Shown piece after piece: positions 6,183 through 14,009 of a stretch of DNA of 26,490 nt. Origin of the DNA: a virus; IMG/VR virus record IMGVR_UViG_3300012931_000069, positions 1 to 26,490 of that record. One strand, 5' to 3'. Position 1 is the stretch's first letter. Each line of letters opens with the position of its first letter. A model generated the notes under the pieces. That model had not been told where the DNA came from and made no database searches. It saw only the letters and a list, made by a program, of their open reading frames with translations. The translations under genes and the position numbers were made by a program.

Positions 6183-6208
6183 CGCGAGGACGACAAGGAG
6201 GGAGCGGA

Positions 6209-6424
6209 ATGAATATTGAGACTGGTGAAATTATGCGGTTCCCCGATGATGCCGCGCTTAGGAAGGCGCTCGAAGATCAGCCCATCGTCGAGATCAACGA
6301 AAAAGAAATGACGCCGAGGCAGAAAAAAGAAATGCGAGTGAGCGCGCATGATAACCACTCAATACTCGGTCGCAAGTTCACATCAGCACGTAAGGCGCGC
6401 AAGGCCGCGAGGAAATCATCGTGA
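6209..6424 (+). CDS. Small basic hypothetical protein, 71 aa
   Basis: ATG 6209 is preceded by AAGGAGGGAG (6195-6204). An in-frame TTG at 6173 would add a leader overlapping the previous gene and is not favoured. The N-terminus reads MNIETGEIMRFPDDAALRKA, a common opening of small phage proteins. The C-terminal half is strongly basic (RQKKEMR; KFTSARKARKAARKSS), so nucleic-acid binding is plausible. No known domain is seen. It ends in a 4-bp GTGA overlap with the next gene. Confidence 0.65.
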   Translation: MNIETGEIMRFPDDAALRKALEDQPIVEINEKEMTPRQKKEMRVSAHDNHSILGRKFTSARKARKAARKSS

Positions 6425-6780
6425 GCACCCTAACTGATAGAGCACGGGAACTGGCGGAAGTTCTATTCGACGGGCTGTCCTGCGGAATATGGGAGGGGAA
6501 ATACATGCTTCCTTCGTCCCGACCGCCAGAAGATGAGAAAAGGCGCGTCGCCTCCTTGCTCGCCGCCGCCATCCAGGGCTCCGAGCCAATGGGCAGAGAG
6601 ACGAAGCCCGAATATGGCGACGTGGTGGCGTGGCCCACGATGGACGGCCCGCGCGTATCAACTTGGGGACTTGTGGGACAACCATCGGGAACAGCGCCCG
6701 GCCTGCGCGTGCTTATGCGTGCGGCTGATGTACGTCGCGCCCTGGCCTCGTCCGCGAGCGCGGGGGAGGGGGAGGGATGA
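6421..6780 (+). CDS. Hypothetical protein, 119 aa
   Basis: GTG 6421 overlaps the upstream TGA (GTGA). The first 50 residues are helical (LTDRARELAEVLFDGLSCGIW; EKRRVASLLAAAIQ). The middle, Y-G-D-V-V-A-W-P-T-M-D-G-P-R-V ... G-L-V-G, looks like two or three beta strands. The end is Ala/Ser/Gly-rich and flexible. It is not recognised. It overlaps the nuclease gene by 4 bp. Confidence 0.65.
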   Translation: MSTLTDRARELAEVLFDGLSCGIWEGKYMLPSSRPPEDEKRRVASLLAAAIQGSEPMGRETKPEYGDVVAWPTMDGPRVSTWGLVGQPSGTAPGLRVLMRAADVRRALASSASAGEGEG

Positions 6781-7358
6781 CGCATGACGCGCTAGTCGAG
6801 ATCGCGAAGCGATGGCTACAGCGACCCTGGCGAAGTGGCGCGCCCGAGGGGCATTCGGGTTGCTCGGTCGTCATTACTGAGCTGTCAACATGGGGCGGCT
6901 ATGGTGAGATTCCCGACGCGATAGGCTTCTCGTCCTCGCAACTGAAAAGCATCCTCGTCGAATGTAAGACTTCGCTTTCAGATTTCCGCGCGGATAAGAA
7001 GAAGGTTTTCCGCTTTCCTGATTGCGAGAACTTTGGAATGGGCGATCAGCGCTACTATATCGCGCCCGAAGATGTCATCCCCGAGGTGGAATTGCCGGAA
7101 GGCTGGGGCCTCGTTGAGGTGCACGACGACGGAAAGACATACATGAAGCGGCCGTCGAAGCGCTGGGAGAAATGCGCGAAAGCCGAGATCAATCTTCTTC
7201 TATCGGTTCTCTGCCGTCTCAGGATCGAACCCGGGGGACACATAGCAATCCGGGCCTTCACGGATATCTTCGGCGGCCGGGAGTCTAAGAATAAAGCATC
7301 GGTGACTATTAGCAGGCCCGCGAGCGCGAGCAGGGAGGAGCCCCACGATGAACAATAA
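6777..7358 (+). CDS. PD-(D/E)XK-type nuclease-like phage protein, 193 aa
   Basis: The protein shows the core of a PD-(D/E)XK nuclease: I-P-D47-A-I-G-F on one strand, then S-I-L-V-E62-C-K64-T-S-L-S-D-F-R-A-D-K-K-K. D47 and E62-x-K64 fit the catalytic triad. The following segments (G-M-G-D-Q-R-Y-Y-I-A-P-E-D ... L-P-E-G-W-G-L-V-E-V) are typical of MmcB/VRR-NUC-like phage members. The C-terminal ~60 residues are helical then flexible. These enzymes may process branched DNA or degrade host DNA; which applies here is unknown. It begins with a 4-bp overlap and overlaps the next gene by 11 bp, inside which that gene's GGGAGGAG ribosome site is followed by its start. Confidence 0.75.
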   Translation: MTHDALVEIAKRWLQRPWRSGAPEGHSGCSVVITELSTWGGYGEIPDAIGFSSSQLKSILVECKTSLSDFRADKKKVFRFPDCENFGMGDQRYYIAPEDVIPEVELPEGWGLVEVHDDGKTYMKRPSKRWEKCAKAEINLLLSVLCRLRIEPGGHIAIRAFTDIFGGRESKNKASVTISRPASASREEPHDEQ

Positions 7359-7647
7359 GGTACCCCTCATGCTTCCGCCTGGAAGTATCGTCTACACCGT
7401 CATCATCTCGAAGGATACACAGAAGGAGAACGACTATACCCCGCCGCGGGTCGTCTATTCTGCCGCGCTCGTACATGGGCAGAATCTCGTCAACGGGACA
7501 TCCGGGGGGCTCTCCCCGATGATCGCCAAGAGTCTAGACAAAGAGACCCGGAAGGTGCGAGAGATGGAAGCATACGGCCAGGTGATAGGCACGCTGGCGA
7601 AGATCATCATCGCCGACTCCGCCGAGAAGATCGTGGGGGGCGTATGA
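7348..7647 (+). CDS. Hypothetical protein, 99 aa
   Basis: ATG 7348 has a good ribosome site (GGGAGGAG, 7334-7341) within the end of the nuclease gene. The protein has strand-like stretches (SIVYTVIISKD; PPRVVYSAALVHGQN) and a C-terminal helix ending in I-I-I-A-D-S-A-E-K-I-V-G-G-V. No known motif or membrane segment is present. It overlaps the next gene by 4 bp and belongs to the last part of the early array before the terminase genes. Confidence 0.65.
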   Translation: MNNKVPLMLPPGSIVYTVIISKDTQKENDYTPPRVVYSAALVHGQNLVNGTSGGLSPMIAKSLDKETRKVREMEAYGQVIGTLAKIIIADSAEKIVGGV

Positions 7648-7940
7648 AAGCTCGTCTTCGCGACATCTTCACCGCCGTGCTCTTCGATGCCCCGCCGCCA
7701 GAGGAAGCCGCGATCCTGAGCCCCGCCGAGCGCAGGGTCTTCGAGAACCGCTACGACGTGCGGCTACTCTCTGGCCAGGTCGGCCAGGAGCGGTCATGCC
7801 GCTGGGTCTATGGCCGCGTCGATAATCCCTACCGCGGCGACATCTTCCCCGGCGACTACCTCGTGACCAGCGAGTCTGGGACGCGCGTTGTCTCGGGGCC
7901 CTTCTTCGACGAGCACTACGAAATCCTGGCGCCCGATTGA
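7644..7940 (+). CDS. Hypothetical protein, 98 aa
   Basis: ATG 7644 overlaps the upstream stop by 4 bp. The product has a helical N-terminus (KARLRDIFTAVLFDA), a charged middle (SPAERRVFENRYDVRLLSGQ) and a beta-rich end (YRGDIFPGDYLVTSESGTRVVSGPF). No family is recognised. The gene ends 27 bp before the small terminase start; a perfect TTGACA hexamer (7937-7942) overlaps its stop codon. Confidence 0.65.
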   Translation: MKARLRDIFTAVLFDAPPPEEAAILSPAERRVFENRYDVRLLSGQVGQERSCRWVYGRVDNPYRGDIFPGDYLVTSESGTRVVSGPFFDEHYEILAPD

Positions 7941-7967
7941 CAGAAAAACTGGTAGGATACTGGACGT

Positions 7968-8453
7968 ATGCCGAGGAAAGGGCAGTTCGCGCACGGCTTC
8001 GACCCTCGCCGGAACTACAAAGGGAGACCTCCGTCCGGCTGCGCAACGCGGGAGCTGGCCCTCGAACTCGGCGAGGTCATGGGCGCCTATACCGACCAGA
8101 AGGGGCAGGCGCAGATCATCAGCCGCAAGAAGGCGCTCCTCGAGTCGGCCTACGAGGACGCGTTCTCTGGGGACGGCTCCATGAAGCGCTTCCTCATCAA
8201 GCTACTGGTCGACAACGACCACGGCTTTACACCCCCCGACGAAGGCGACGTGCCGATCGAGCGGCTAGGCCAGGAACTCGAGGAACTTGTGCGGGAGCTG
8301 AAGGATGAACAGAGAACAGACGAAGCGCATGTACTCGATGCTGATCGGCCAAGCCCAAAAGCAAGGGCAGGTAAAGCCCCTATTAAGAAAGCTCGGGCGG
8401 GAAAACCTGTTCTTCCTGCTCGTAAACCTGCTAAACCGGCAGGACGCCGATAA
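7968..8453 (+). CDS. Putative small terminase subunit (DUF5681-like start), 161 aa
   Basis: The gene lies directly before the large terminase, the normal place for the small subunit, which recognises phage DNA for packaging. The N-terminus F-A-H-G-F-D-P-R-R-N-Y-K-G-R-P-P-S-G resembles the DUF5681 opening (F-x-P-G-x-S-G-N-P-x-G-R-P-K-G), seen in many small-terminase-like phage proteins. Residues ~30-110 are helical and charged (ALELGEVMGAYTDQ; KALLESAYEDAFSGD). The last ~50 residues are basic and Pro/Ala/Lys-rich and are read out of frame within the start of the large terminase gene, a 149-bp overlap. The AGGA ribosome site before ATG 7968 is weak. Confidence 0.7.
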   Translation: MPRKGQFAHGFDPRRNYKGRPPSGCATRELALELGEVMGAYTDQKGQAQIISRKKALLESAYEDAFSGDGSMKRFLIKLLVDNDHGFTPPDEGDVPIERLGQELEELVRELKDEQRTDEAHVLDADRPSPKARAGKAPIKKARAGKPVLPARKPAKPAGRR

Positions 8454-9822
8454 CGACTGGGCCTTCGACAGATGCCGCGAGGTCGAGGCCGCGCCCGACG
8501 GCTTTCTGGACCTTTGGCCGCGCGAGCACTACAAGTCAACAATTATCACTTTCGCACTCGATATCCAGAGAATTCTCCGCGACCCGGAGACCACGATCGG
8601 CATATTCAGCTTCAACCGCCCGGCCGCGAAGAAGGCTCTCCGGCAGATAAAGACCGAGTTCGAGACCAACGCCAAGCTCCGTGACCTATACCCGGAGATC
8701 CTGTACGCCGATCCCAAGAAAGAAAGCCCGAAGTGGTCCGAGGACGACGGCATTGTAGTCCGCCGCAAGGGCAACCCGAAGGAAGCCACCGTCGAGGCAT
8801 GGGGCCTTGTAGACGGCCAGCCGACCGGCGCCCACTTCTGGCACCTCATGTACGACGACGTGGTGACCAAGGAGTCCGTGACCACGCCGGACATGATCCG
8901 CAAGGTCACCGAGTCGTTCGCCCTGTCCCTGAACCTCGGGGCGAAGGGCGGGACGCGCGCCGCGTGCGGGACGCGATACCACTACAATGACACCTACGCC
9001 GAGATGGGCAAGCGCGGGACCTTCGAGCCCCGCCTGTACGCCGCCACGAAGGACGGGACGCTCGAGGGCGAGCCCTGGCTTCTGACCCGCGCGGAGCTCG
9101 CCAAGAAGGTCGTGGACTTCGGCCCGTACGTCGCGGCCTGCCAGCTTTTCAATAAGCCGGAGATGGACAGCAAGCAGGGCTTTAAGCAGGAATGGCTGCG
9201 GTACTGGCCCGCGGACCGCTACAACGCCCTGAACCTCTACCTGCTCCTGGACCCGGCGAACGAGAAGAAGGTCGAGAACGATTATTCGTGCTTTATGGTC
9301 GTCGGCCTCGGAGCAGATCAGAACTACTACATCGTCGACATGATCCGGGACCGCCTGTCCCTGACCGAGCGGACGAACGTGCTATTCAAGCTCCACCAGA
9401 CCTACCGGCCGAAGGCGACAGGGATCGAGCGGTACGGTAAGGACGCCGACATCCAGCACTATCAGGATCGCATGACCCGGGACAATTACCGCTTCCCCAT
9501 CATCGAGACCGGCGGGCCCATGCCGAAGAACGACCGGATCAAGCAGCTCGTCCCCTACTTCGAGCAGGGCCGCGTCTACTTGCCCGAGCGCTGCGTCCGC
9601 GTGAACTACGAAGGCGTGAGCGAGGATTTGTCCAAAGTATTCGTCAACGATGAATATCTCTTCTTCCCGTTCGCGCCGCATGACGACATGATGGACTGCC
9701 TGGCCCGCATTATGGACGAGAAGCTCGGCGCGACCTTCCCCCGCGGCGACGCGAGCGATCCCCACGGGATCAAGCGAAGCATCACTCATCAGCCCTACGA
9801 CTACCTCAATCGCCCCCTTTAG
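8305..9822 (+). CDS. terL: Terminase large subunit (TerL), 505 aa
   Basis: TerL is the ATP-driven motor and nuclease that packages DNA into the prohead. Residues ~32-72 carry the typical opening of this subfamily (ENLFFLLVNLLNRQDAD ... W-A-F-D-R-C-R-E-V). The Walker A-like loop is W-P72-R-E-H-Y-K77-S-T79, lacking the classical glycines as in related podophage enzymes. Walker B is L-M-Y-D184-D185. The RNase H-like nuclease follows, with L-L-L-D316-P and the late H-D460-D461-M-M-D464. Length is normal. ATG 8305 has AAGG just upstream. The first 50 codons overlap the small terminase gene in another frame; both frames look coding. Confidence 0.95.
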   Translation: MNREQTKRMYSMLIGQAQKQGQVKPLLRKLGRENLFFLLVNLLNRQDADNDWAFDRCREVEAAPDGFLDLWPREHYKSTIITFALDIQRILRDPETTIGIFSFNRPAAKKALRQIKTEFETNAKLRDLYPEILYADPKKESPKWSEDDGIVVRRKGNPKEATVEAWGLVDGQPTGAHFWHLMYDDVVTKESVTTPDMIRKVTESFALSLNLGAKGGTRAACGTRYHYNDTYAEMGKRGTFEPRLYAATKDGTLEGEPWLLTRAELAKKVVDFGPYVAACQLFNKPEMDSKQGFKQEWLRYWPADRYNALNLYLLLDPANEKKVENDYSCFMVVGLGADQNYYIVDMIRDRLSLTERTNVLFKLHQTYRPKATGIERYGKDADIQHYQDRMTRDNYRFPIIETGGPMPKNDRIKQLVPYFEQGRVYLPERCVRVNYEGVSEDLSKVFVNDEYLFFPFAPHDDMMDCLARIMDEKLGATFPRGDASDPHGIKRSITHQPYDYLNRPL

Positions 9823-9823
9823 T

Positions 9824-9841
9824 ACGATTTTTACGATTTTT
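9824..9841 (+). repeat. 9-bp tandem repeat after terL
   Basis: ACGATTTTT occurs twice in direct succession (9824-9832 and 9833-9841), immediately after the terL stop. It opens the 251-bp gene-free leader before the portal gene. The T-runs could help terminate transcription, but no stable stem precedes them. Confidence 0.7.
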
Positions 9842-9986
9842 CTCGCGCGTTTTCTCCCCGCATAGAACCGCCAGCCGCCGCCAGCACTACCACTACGACC
9901 GCCCACACTACGCACAACGCGAAAAAACGCCCCCTCTAGGCAGGTTTTATTTCTAGGAGTAGGGAGAAGAAGGTCCTCCTTGCAAG

Positions 9987-10046
9987 CTGGCGGCGGCCAG
10001 TAATCCATGCAGGGCGGTGAAGCGTTGGAGCCCACCACTCCAACGC
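9987..10046 (+). promoter_or_regulatory. Two hairpins in the portal gene leader
   Basis: The first hairpin is CTGGC-GGCG-GCCAG (9987-10000). The second is a perfect 9-bp stem, GCGTTGGAG (10022-10030) and CTCCAACGC (10038-10046), with loop CCCACCA. Both lie in the untranslated leader if the portal starts at ATG 10074, as its ribosome site suggests. No T-run follows either stem, so intrinsic termination is unlikely; RNA processing, mRNA stabilisation or translational control are possible. The rest of 9823-10073 shows the tandem repeat above, a T-rich stretch and a purine-rich block (9954-9971), and no convincing promoter. Confidence 0.55.
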
Positions 10047-10073
10047 CAGCCCGCCCACTTTCTGAGGGTGCGG

Positions 10074-11762
10074 ATGGAAGGGTTCGACGACAACGTCCGC
10101 GAGCTCATCTCCCAGGACTCCGCGCTTACACAGCGTCGCGAGCCCTGGATCCCCTTGTGGAAGACCATCGCCGATTTCGCGCAGCCCTTCCGACAGTTTT
10201 ACGCCCCCGACGACTCGATGCGCTCGAAGGAGCTGAAGACTCTCTACAACTCGCGCGGAGTCCTCGCTCTTGAGAAGGCGCAGGCGATGTTCCAGGCGTA
10301 CACTGCGAACGAATACTCGCAGTGGTTCAAACTCATCTTCACCGATGCCTCGCTCATACGCTACCCAGGCGTCGCTGACTGGCTCGAGGATGTCGAGAAC
10401 ATCGTTTACCCCATCTTCCAGCGATGCGGCCTATACTCTGCGCTTGCGGAGTATTCGCCCGACCTTCACGGAATCGGGACCGCGTGCCTGTATATCGAAC
10501 GCGGCAAGCGGCCCGGCGAGATGGTCTACCAATGCCGGCATCCGCGCTCAATCACGATTGCCGAGGGCATGGACGGCACGGTCGACACCGTCTTCGAAGA
10601 TGCCTTCATGTCGGCACGGAATGCCGTTGAGCGCTTCGGCGAAGATCGAGTCCCGGAGCGAATAAAGCGAGCCAACGAGAGGCACCCTTACCAAGACGTT
10701 ATTCTCAAGCATTCGGTCATGCCCATGGATGAGAAGTTCCGCTCGTATGCGAAGCGGGACTTCGATCCGGATATGCCGTTCGTCTCGATATGGTGGGACA
10801 AAGACTCTTCAAGCATCCTCGATGTCGCGGCGTACTGGGACTTCCCCTACGCTATCGGGCGGCGCGCGAAGAACTCCGGCGAGGAGTACGGTCGCTCCGA
10901 GGCGATGAACTCGCTCGGCGACATCAAGGGCGCGAACCAGATCACAAAGTCGACGATCATGCTCGCGCAACTCATCGCCGACCCGACCTTCCTCGCGGAT
11001 CAGGACCTTGAGGGTCGCGACGAAGTCATCCCGCATGGACGAGTCTATGTCTCCAAAGAAGACCAAGTATTCAAGCCCGTCGAACTCGGAGCGAACTACC
11101 CGATCACCACCGACCGCGAGGAGCGTGTCGACCAGATCATTGACGAGCATTTCCATATTCCCTTCTACGCCGCGATGGCCGCGATCGACGCGGGGAAGAT
11201 GACCGCGACCGAGGTTATCGAGCGCATGGGCGAGAAGGCCGCCGTGCTCGGATATCTGACCGGGCGCCATCACGTCGAGTGCCTCCACCGGGTAATTAAG
11301 AACACCGTCAACATTCTCCTACGCGATGGGCTACTGCCCACGCCTCCCCAAATCATCAAAGACGCCTATACGGCGAACGTGGGCCTCGACATCAGCTTCC
11401 GTGGCCGGCTTGCGCAGATGCAGGCGCGATATTTCCAGTCCGACGCGATCACCGCGACCGCCGCGCTCATGGCCGGCGCCGTCCAGATATTCGGCCCGGA
11501 GGCCCTGGATAACGTGGACTCGGACGAGTACGTGCGCGAGGGGCTCGAGTCCGTGGGCGCCCCGCAGAAGGTTATCCGCGAAATGCCCGACGTGGAGGAG
11601 CGGCGTCGCCAGCGCGCCGAAGCGCTCGCCGCACAGCAGCAGCAGGCGATGCAGTTCCAAAACCAACAGGCAGTCATCAAGAACGCCCAGGGCCTCGGGC
11701 AGAAGCCGCAGGCCGGAAGTCCGCTCGAGGAGATGGCGGCCGCCGCGGGAGGCGCCCGATGA
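10074..11762 (+). CDS. Portal / head-to-tail connecting protein, 562 aa
   Basis: The podovirus connector forms the dodecameric ring at the capsid vertex through which DNA enters and leaves. The protein fits the Head-tail_con family: R-R-E-P-W-I-P-L-W-K near residue 20, the beta-rich middle (YSPDLHGIGTACLYIERG; YQCRHPRSITIAEG), Y-W-D-F-P-Y ... E-Y-G-R-S-E-A-M and, late, K-M-T-A-T-E-V-I-E-R-M-G-E-K-A. The C-terminus is Gln/Ala-rich and helical (RAEALAAQQQQAMQFQNQQ), like the barrel and crown of connectors. ATG 10074 has GAGGG 8 bp upstream; GTG 10017 would place the 9-bp hairpin inside the gene. It overlaps the next gene by 4 bp. Confidence 0.93.
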   Translation: MEGFDDNVRELISQDSALTQRREPWIPLWKTIADFAQPFRQFYAPDDSMRSKELKTLYNSRGVLALEKAQAMFQAYTANEYSQWFKLIFTDASLIRYPGVADWLEDVENIVYPIFQRCGLYSALAEYSPDLHGIGTACLYIERGKRPGEMVYQCRHPRSITIAEGMDGTVDTVFEDAFMSARNAVERFGEDRVPERIKRANERHPYQDVILKHSVMPMDEKFRSYAKRDFDPDMPFVSIWWDKDSSSILDVAAYWDFPYAIGRRAKNSGEEYGRSEAMNSLGDIKGANQITKSTIMLAQLIADPTFLADQDLEGRDEVIPHGRVYVSKEDQVFKPVELGANYPITTDREERVDQIIDEHFHIPFYAAMAAIDAGKMTATEVIERMGEKAAVLGYLTGRHHVECLHRVIKNTVNILLRDGLLPTPPQIIKDAYTANVGLDISFRGRLAQMQARYFQSDAITATAALMAGAVQIFGPEALDNVDSDEYVREGLESVGAPQKVIREMPDVEERRRQRAEALAAQQQQAMQFQNQQAVIKNAQGLGQKPQAGSPLEEMAAAAGGAR

Positions 11763-12052
11763 TCCCCAGGCTCTCCGCGCGCCTTCTGCCCTGGAAGCAC
11801 CTGACCGAGCGCGAGCAGATGGCCGAACTCCAGGCCATGTTCCGTCGGGTCTTCGGCACCAAGGAAGGCGCGATCGTGCTCTCGGCCATCTTGCAGGACC
11901 TCGGATGGAACACGAAGACCACGACTCCGGAGGCCGGAGCCCTGAAGAACTATGCGAGCCATCTCTTGCAAGAGCGGCTCGGCGTCACGAACGACACGCT
12001 CGCCACGATAACGGCGATTCTGAACGACGAAGTCAAGGAGATAGCACGATGA
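11759..12052 (+). CDS. Bbp19-like phage protein, 97 aa
   Basis: This small protein lies between portal and scaffold, where BPP-1-like podophages carry a Bbp19-type gene. The pattern F-R-R-V-F-G-T-K-E-G-A-I-V-L-S-A-I-L-Q-D-L-G-W ... A-L-K-N-Y-A-S-H-L-L-Q-E-R-L-G-V fits that group: a phenylalanine-rich helix, a G-x-x-V-L helix, then a helix containing L-L-x-E-R-L-G. The role of the family is not settled; its conserved position suggests head assembly. ATG 11759 overlaps the portal stop by 4 bp, and its own stop overlaps the scaffold start by 4 bp, so all three are probably coupled. Confidence 0.68.
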   Translation: MIPRLSARLLPWKHLTEREQMAELQAMFRRVFGTKEGAIVLSAILQDLGWNTKTTTPEAGALKNYASHLLQERLGVTNDTLATITAILNDEVKEIAR

Positions 12053-12951
12053 AAACGGACGGACGGATCGGCGATCCGAGCCTCGTGGACCTTCAGTGGT
12101 TCGCGGACGGCGAGGGCAATCCCGGTCAGGCCAGCGGTGAGGGAGCAGGGGACGCCGGAAGAACCCTTGTGACCGAACTCGCCCAAGCGCAACCCGGAAG
12201 CGGTTCCGAACCTGCGTCGCAGGCCGGAGCCCAGGGCGGACAGACCGCGGGCGGCAAGGAAACGGCAGGCGCCGGGACCGAGCAACAGCTCGCAGGGTTT
12301 GCGGCCGCGGCCACCAAGGAACTGAAAGCCGATCCAAAGTTCATAGCATGGGCGTCGAAGTTCAAAACCTTCGACGATGCCGCGCGCGCCTCGATCGAGC
12401 TCGAAGCGAAAATGGGAACCGCCGATGCAACCCCGACCGACAAGTCCTCCCCGGAGGAAATAGCCGCGTATCGCAAGAGACACGACATACCTCCGACCCC
12501 GGACGAGTACAAGCTCGACCGGATCACAGGACTACCTTACGACGACATCCAGGAGAACGAACTCCGAAAATTCTTCCACGATAACCACGTCCCGCAGGCA
12601 GTCGCCGCAGCCTTCTATAAGCAGATGGGCGAGCGGATGGTCAAAGAGATTGCTGCGTTCACTGCGCGAAAGGATGAGATCAAGGCGGCCACCTTGTCCC
12701 AGCTCAAAAAAGAGCAGGGCCAGAACTATGATGGCTTCCTGACCACCTTCAACCAGGGACTCGCAAAATACGCATCTCCCGAGCTTCGGGCAAAGCTTGA
12801 GAAGTCGGGTCTCGGCAACGATTACGACATCGTCATGCACTTCGCCAAACTCGGTTCACTCGTGAAAGAAGACACAGCCGTGCAGCGCGGGGGGGCACCG
12901 ACAGGACGCCTTTCTGACGCGCAGGTTCTTTTCGGGAACTCCTCGAAGTAG
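12049..12951 (+). CDS. Probable scaffolding protein, 300 aa
   Basis: The position directly before the major capsid gene and the composition indicate a scaffold, which guides prohead assembly and then leaves. Residues ~20-75 are a low-complexity Gly/Gln/Ala-rich linker. Residues ~85-170 include T-F-D-D-A-A-R-A-S-I-E-L-E-A-K and P-x-T-P-D-E-Y-K-L, a short motif frequent in phage scaffolds. Residues ~180-270 are long charged helices (FFHDNHVPQAVAAAFYKQMG; EIKAATLSQLKKEQGQNY). The start at ATG 12049 overlaps the upstream stop by 4 bp; in-frame sequence further upstream is only a shadow of the portal gene. There is no sign of a protease domain. Confidence 0.85.
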   Translation: MKTDGRIGDPSLVDLQWFADGEGNPGQASGEGAGDAGRTLVTELAQAQPGSGSEPASQAGAQGGQTAGGKETAGAGTEQQLAGFAAAATKELKADPKFIAWASKFKTFDDAARASIELEAKMGTADATPTDKSSPEEIAAYRKRHDIPPTPDEYKLDRITGLPYDDIQENELRKFFHDNHVPQAVAAAFYKQMGERMVKEIAAFTARKDEIKAATLSQLKKEQGQNYDGFLTTFNQGLAKYASPELRAKLEKSGLGNDYDIVMHFAKLGSLVKEDTAVQRGGAPTGRLSDAQVLFGNSSK

Positions 12952-12972
12952 TCGTCGTACCTAGGAGCCGTT

Positions 12973-13995
12973 ATGGCTCAGGAAACGACGGGTCTCGCGG
13001 TCACTCTGGCGGATTTCAAGTCCCGCCTCGACCCGAACGACAAGATCGCCCGCATCATCGAGATGCAGACGAAATCGAATCCCATTCTCGAGGACATGAT
13101 GTTCCTCGAAGCGAACGAAGTCATGGGGCATATCTCGACCATCAGGACGGGACTGCCTAGTGCCACGTGGCGCCGACTCAACTACGGCGTCCAGCCCTCG
13201 AAGTCCACGACCGCGCAGGTCCGCGACAAGATCGGAATGCTCGAGGCGTGGGCCGAGGTCGATAAGGACCTCGCCGAACTCAACGGCAACACTGCCGAGT
13301 TCCGGCTCTCCGAGTCGCAGGCGTTCCTCGAGGCCATGAACCAGACGATGGCGACGACTCTGTTCTACGGGAACGAGAACGTCTACATCGACCGCTTCAC
13401 CGGCCTCGCGCCGAGGTACGCCGCATACTCCTCCTCCGACGGGAATATCGGGACGAACATCGTCCCGTACGCGGATGAGAGTTCGTCCTCGGGCTCTGAC
13501 ATCTACGACATGTTCCTCGTCGTGTGGGGCCAGAACACCATCCATGGCCTCTATCCGAAGGGATCGCGGGCCGGATTCACAATGGAGGAGCTCGGCCTTC
13601 AGACCTCACTCGACGACGCGGGCGGCAAGCTCCGAACGTATCAGACCCACTTCCAGTGGAAGATGGGCCTGTGCGTTAAGGACTGGCGCTACTGCGTCCG
13701 CGTCTGCAACGTCGACCTCTCCATGATCGCGGCAGAAACCACGACGAGCGCGCTCCTCGACGCCATGGATAAGGCGTACTACCGGCTCCCGCGGAACTTC
13801 CGTTCAATGGGCCGGCCCGCGTGGTATGTCCCGCCCGCCATCGCGCCGTACCTCCAGAAGCAGACCGCCTACCGGGCCGCGGCGTCGCTCACGCTCAAGG
13901 ACCCCACCGGCAACCCGGTCATCAACCACATGGGCATTCCTCTCAGGGAGTGCGACGCGCTCGTCGCCTCGAGCGACGAGATCACCATCAGCTAA
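12973..13995 (+). CDS. Major capsid protein (GP7/Bbp17-like), 340 aa
   Basis: This forms the icosahedral shell. The sequence closely follows the podophage GP7-type capsid family: L-A-D-F-K-S-R-L-D-P-N-D-K-I-A at the N-terminus, S-N-P-I-L-E-D-M-M-F-L-E-A-N, I-R-T-G-L-P, the strongly conserved R-L-N-Y-G-V-Q-P-S-K-S-T-T-A-Q-V (~60-76), A-E-V-D-K-D-L-A-E-L-N-G-N and A-F-L-E-A-M-N-Q-T-M-A-T-T-L-F-Y-G-N (~115-140). A length of 340 residues is normal for the family. The ribosome site TAGGAG lies 7 bp before ATG 12973. A good ribosome site (GGGAGG) before the next gene indicates separate, strong initiation for the head proteins. Confidence 0.94.
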   Translation: MAQETTGLAVTLADFKSRLDPNDKIARIIEMQTKSNPILEDMMFLEANEVMGHISTIRTGLPSATWRRLNYGVQPSKSTTAQVRDKIGMLEAWAEVDKDLAELNGNTAEFRLSESQAFLEAMNQTMATTLFYGNENVYIDRFTGLAPRYAAYSSSDGNIGTNIVPYADESSSSGSDIYDMFLVVWGQNTIHGLYPKGSRAGFTMEELGLQTSLDDAGGKLRTYQTHFQWKMGLCVKDWRYCVRVCNVDLSMIAAETTTSALLDAMDKAYYRLPRNFRSMGRPAWYVPPAIAPYLQKQTAYRAAASLTLKDPTGNPVINHMGIPLRECDALVASSDEITIS

Positions 13996-14009
13996 GGGAG
14001 GACTCGAAC

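Noticed and set aside
7937-7966. Perfect TTGACA hexamer (7937-7942) before the small terminase as a promoter
   Set aside because: No good -10 element lies 16-18 bp downstream; the nearest candidate (GATACT) is only 13 bp away. The hexamer also overlaps a stop codon and may be chance.
7937-8308. A 123-codon + strand frame overlapping the small terminase
   Set aside because: It is an Arg-rich shadow frame of the 7968-8453 gene, with no family pattern and no start context.
10007-10273. An 88-codon + strand frame across the portal leader
   Set aside because: It runs through both arms of the 9-bp hairpin and into the portal gene out of frame, and is Pro/Arg-rich with no ribosome site.
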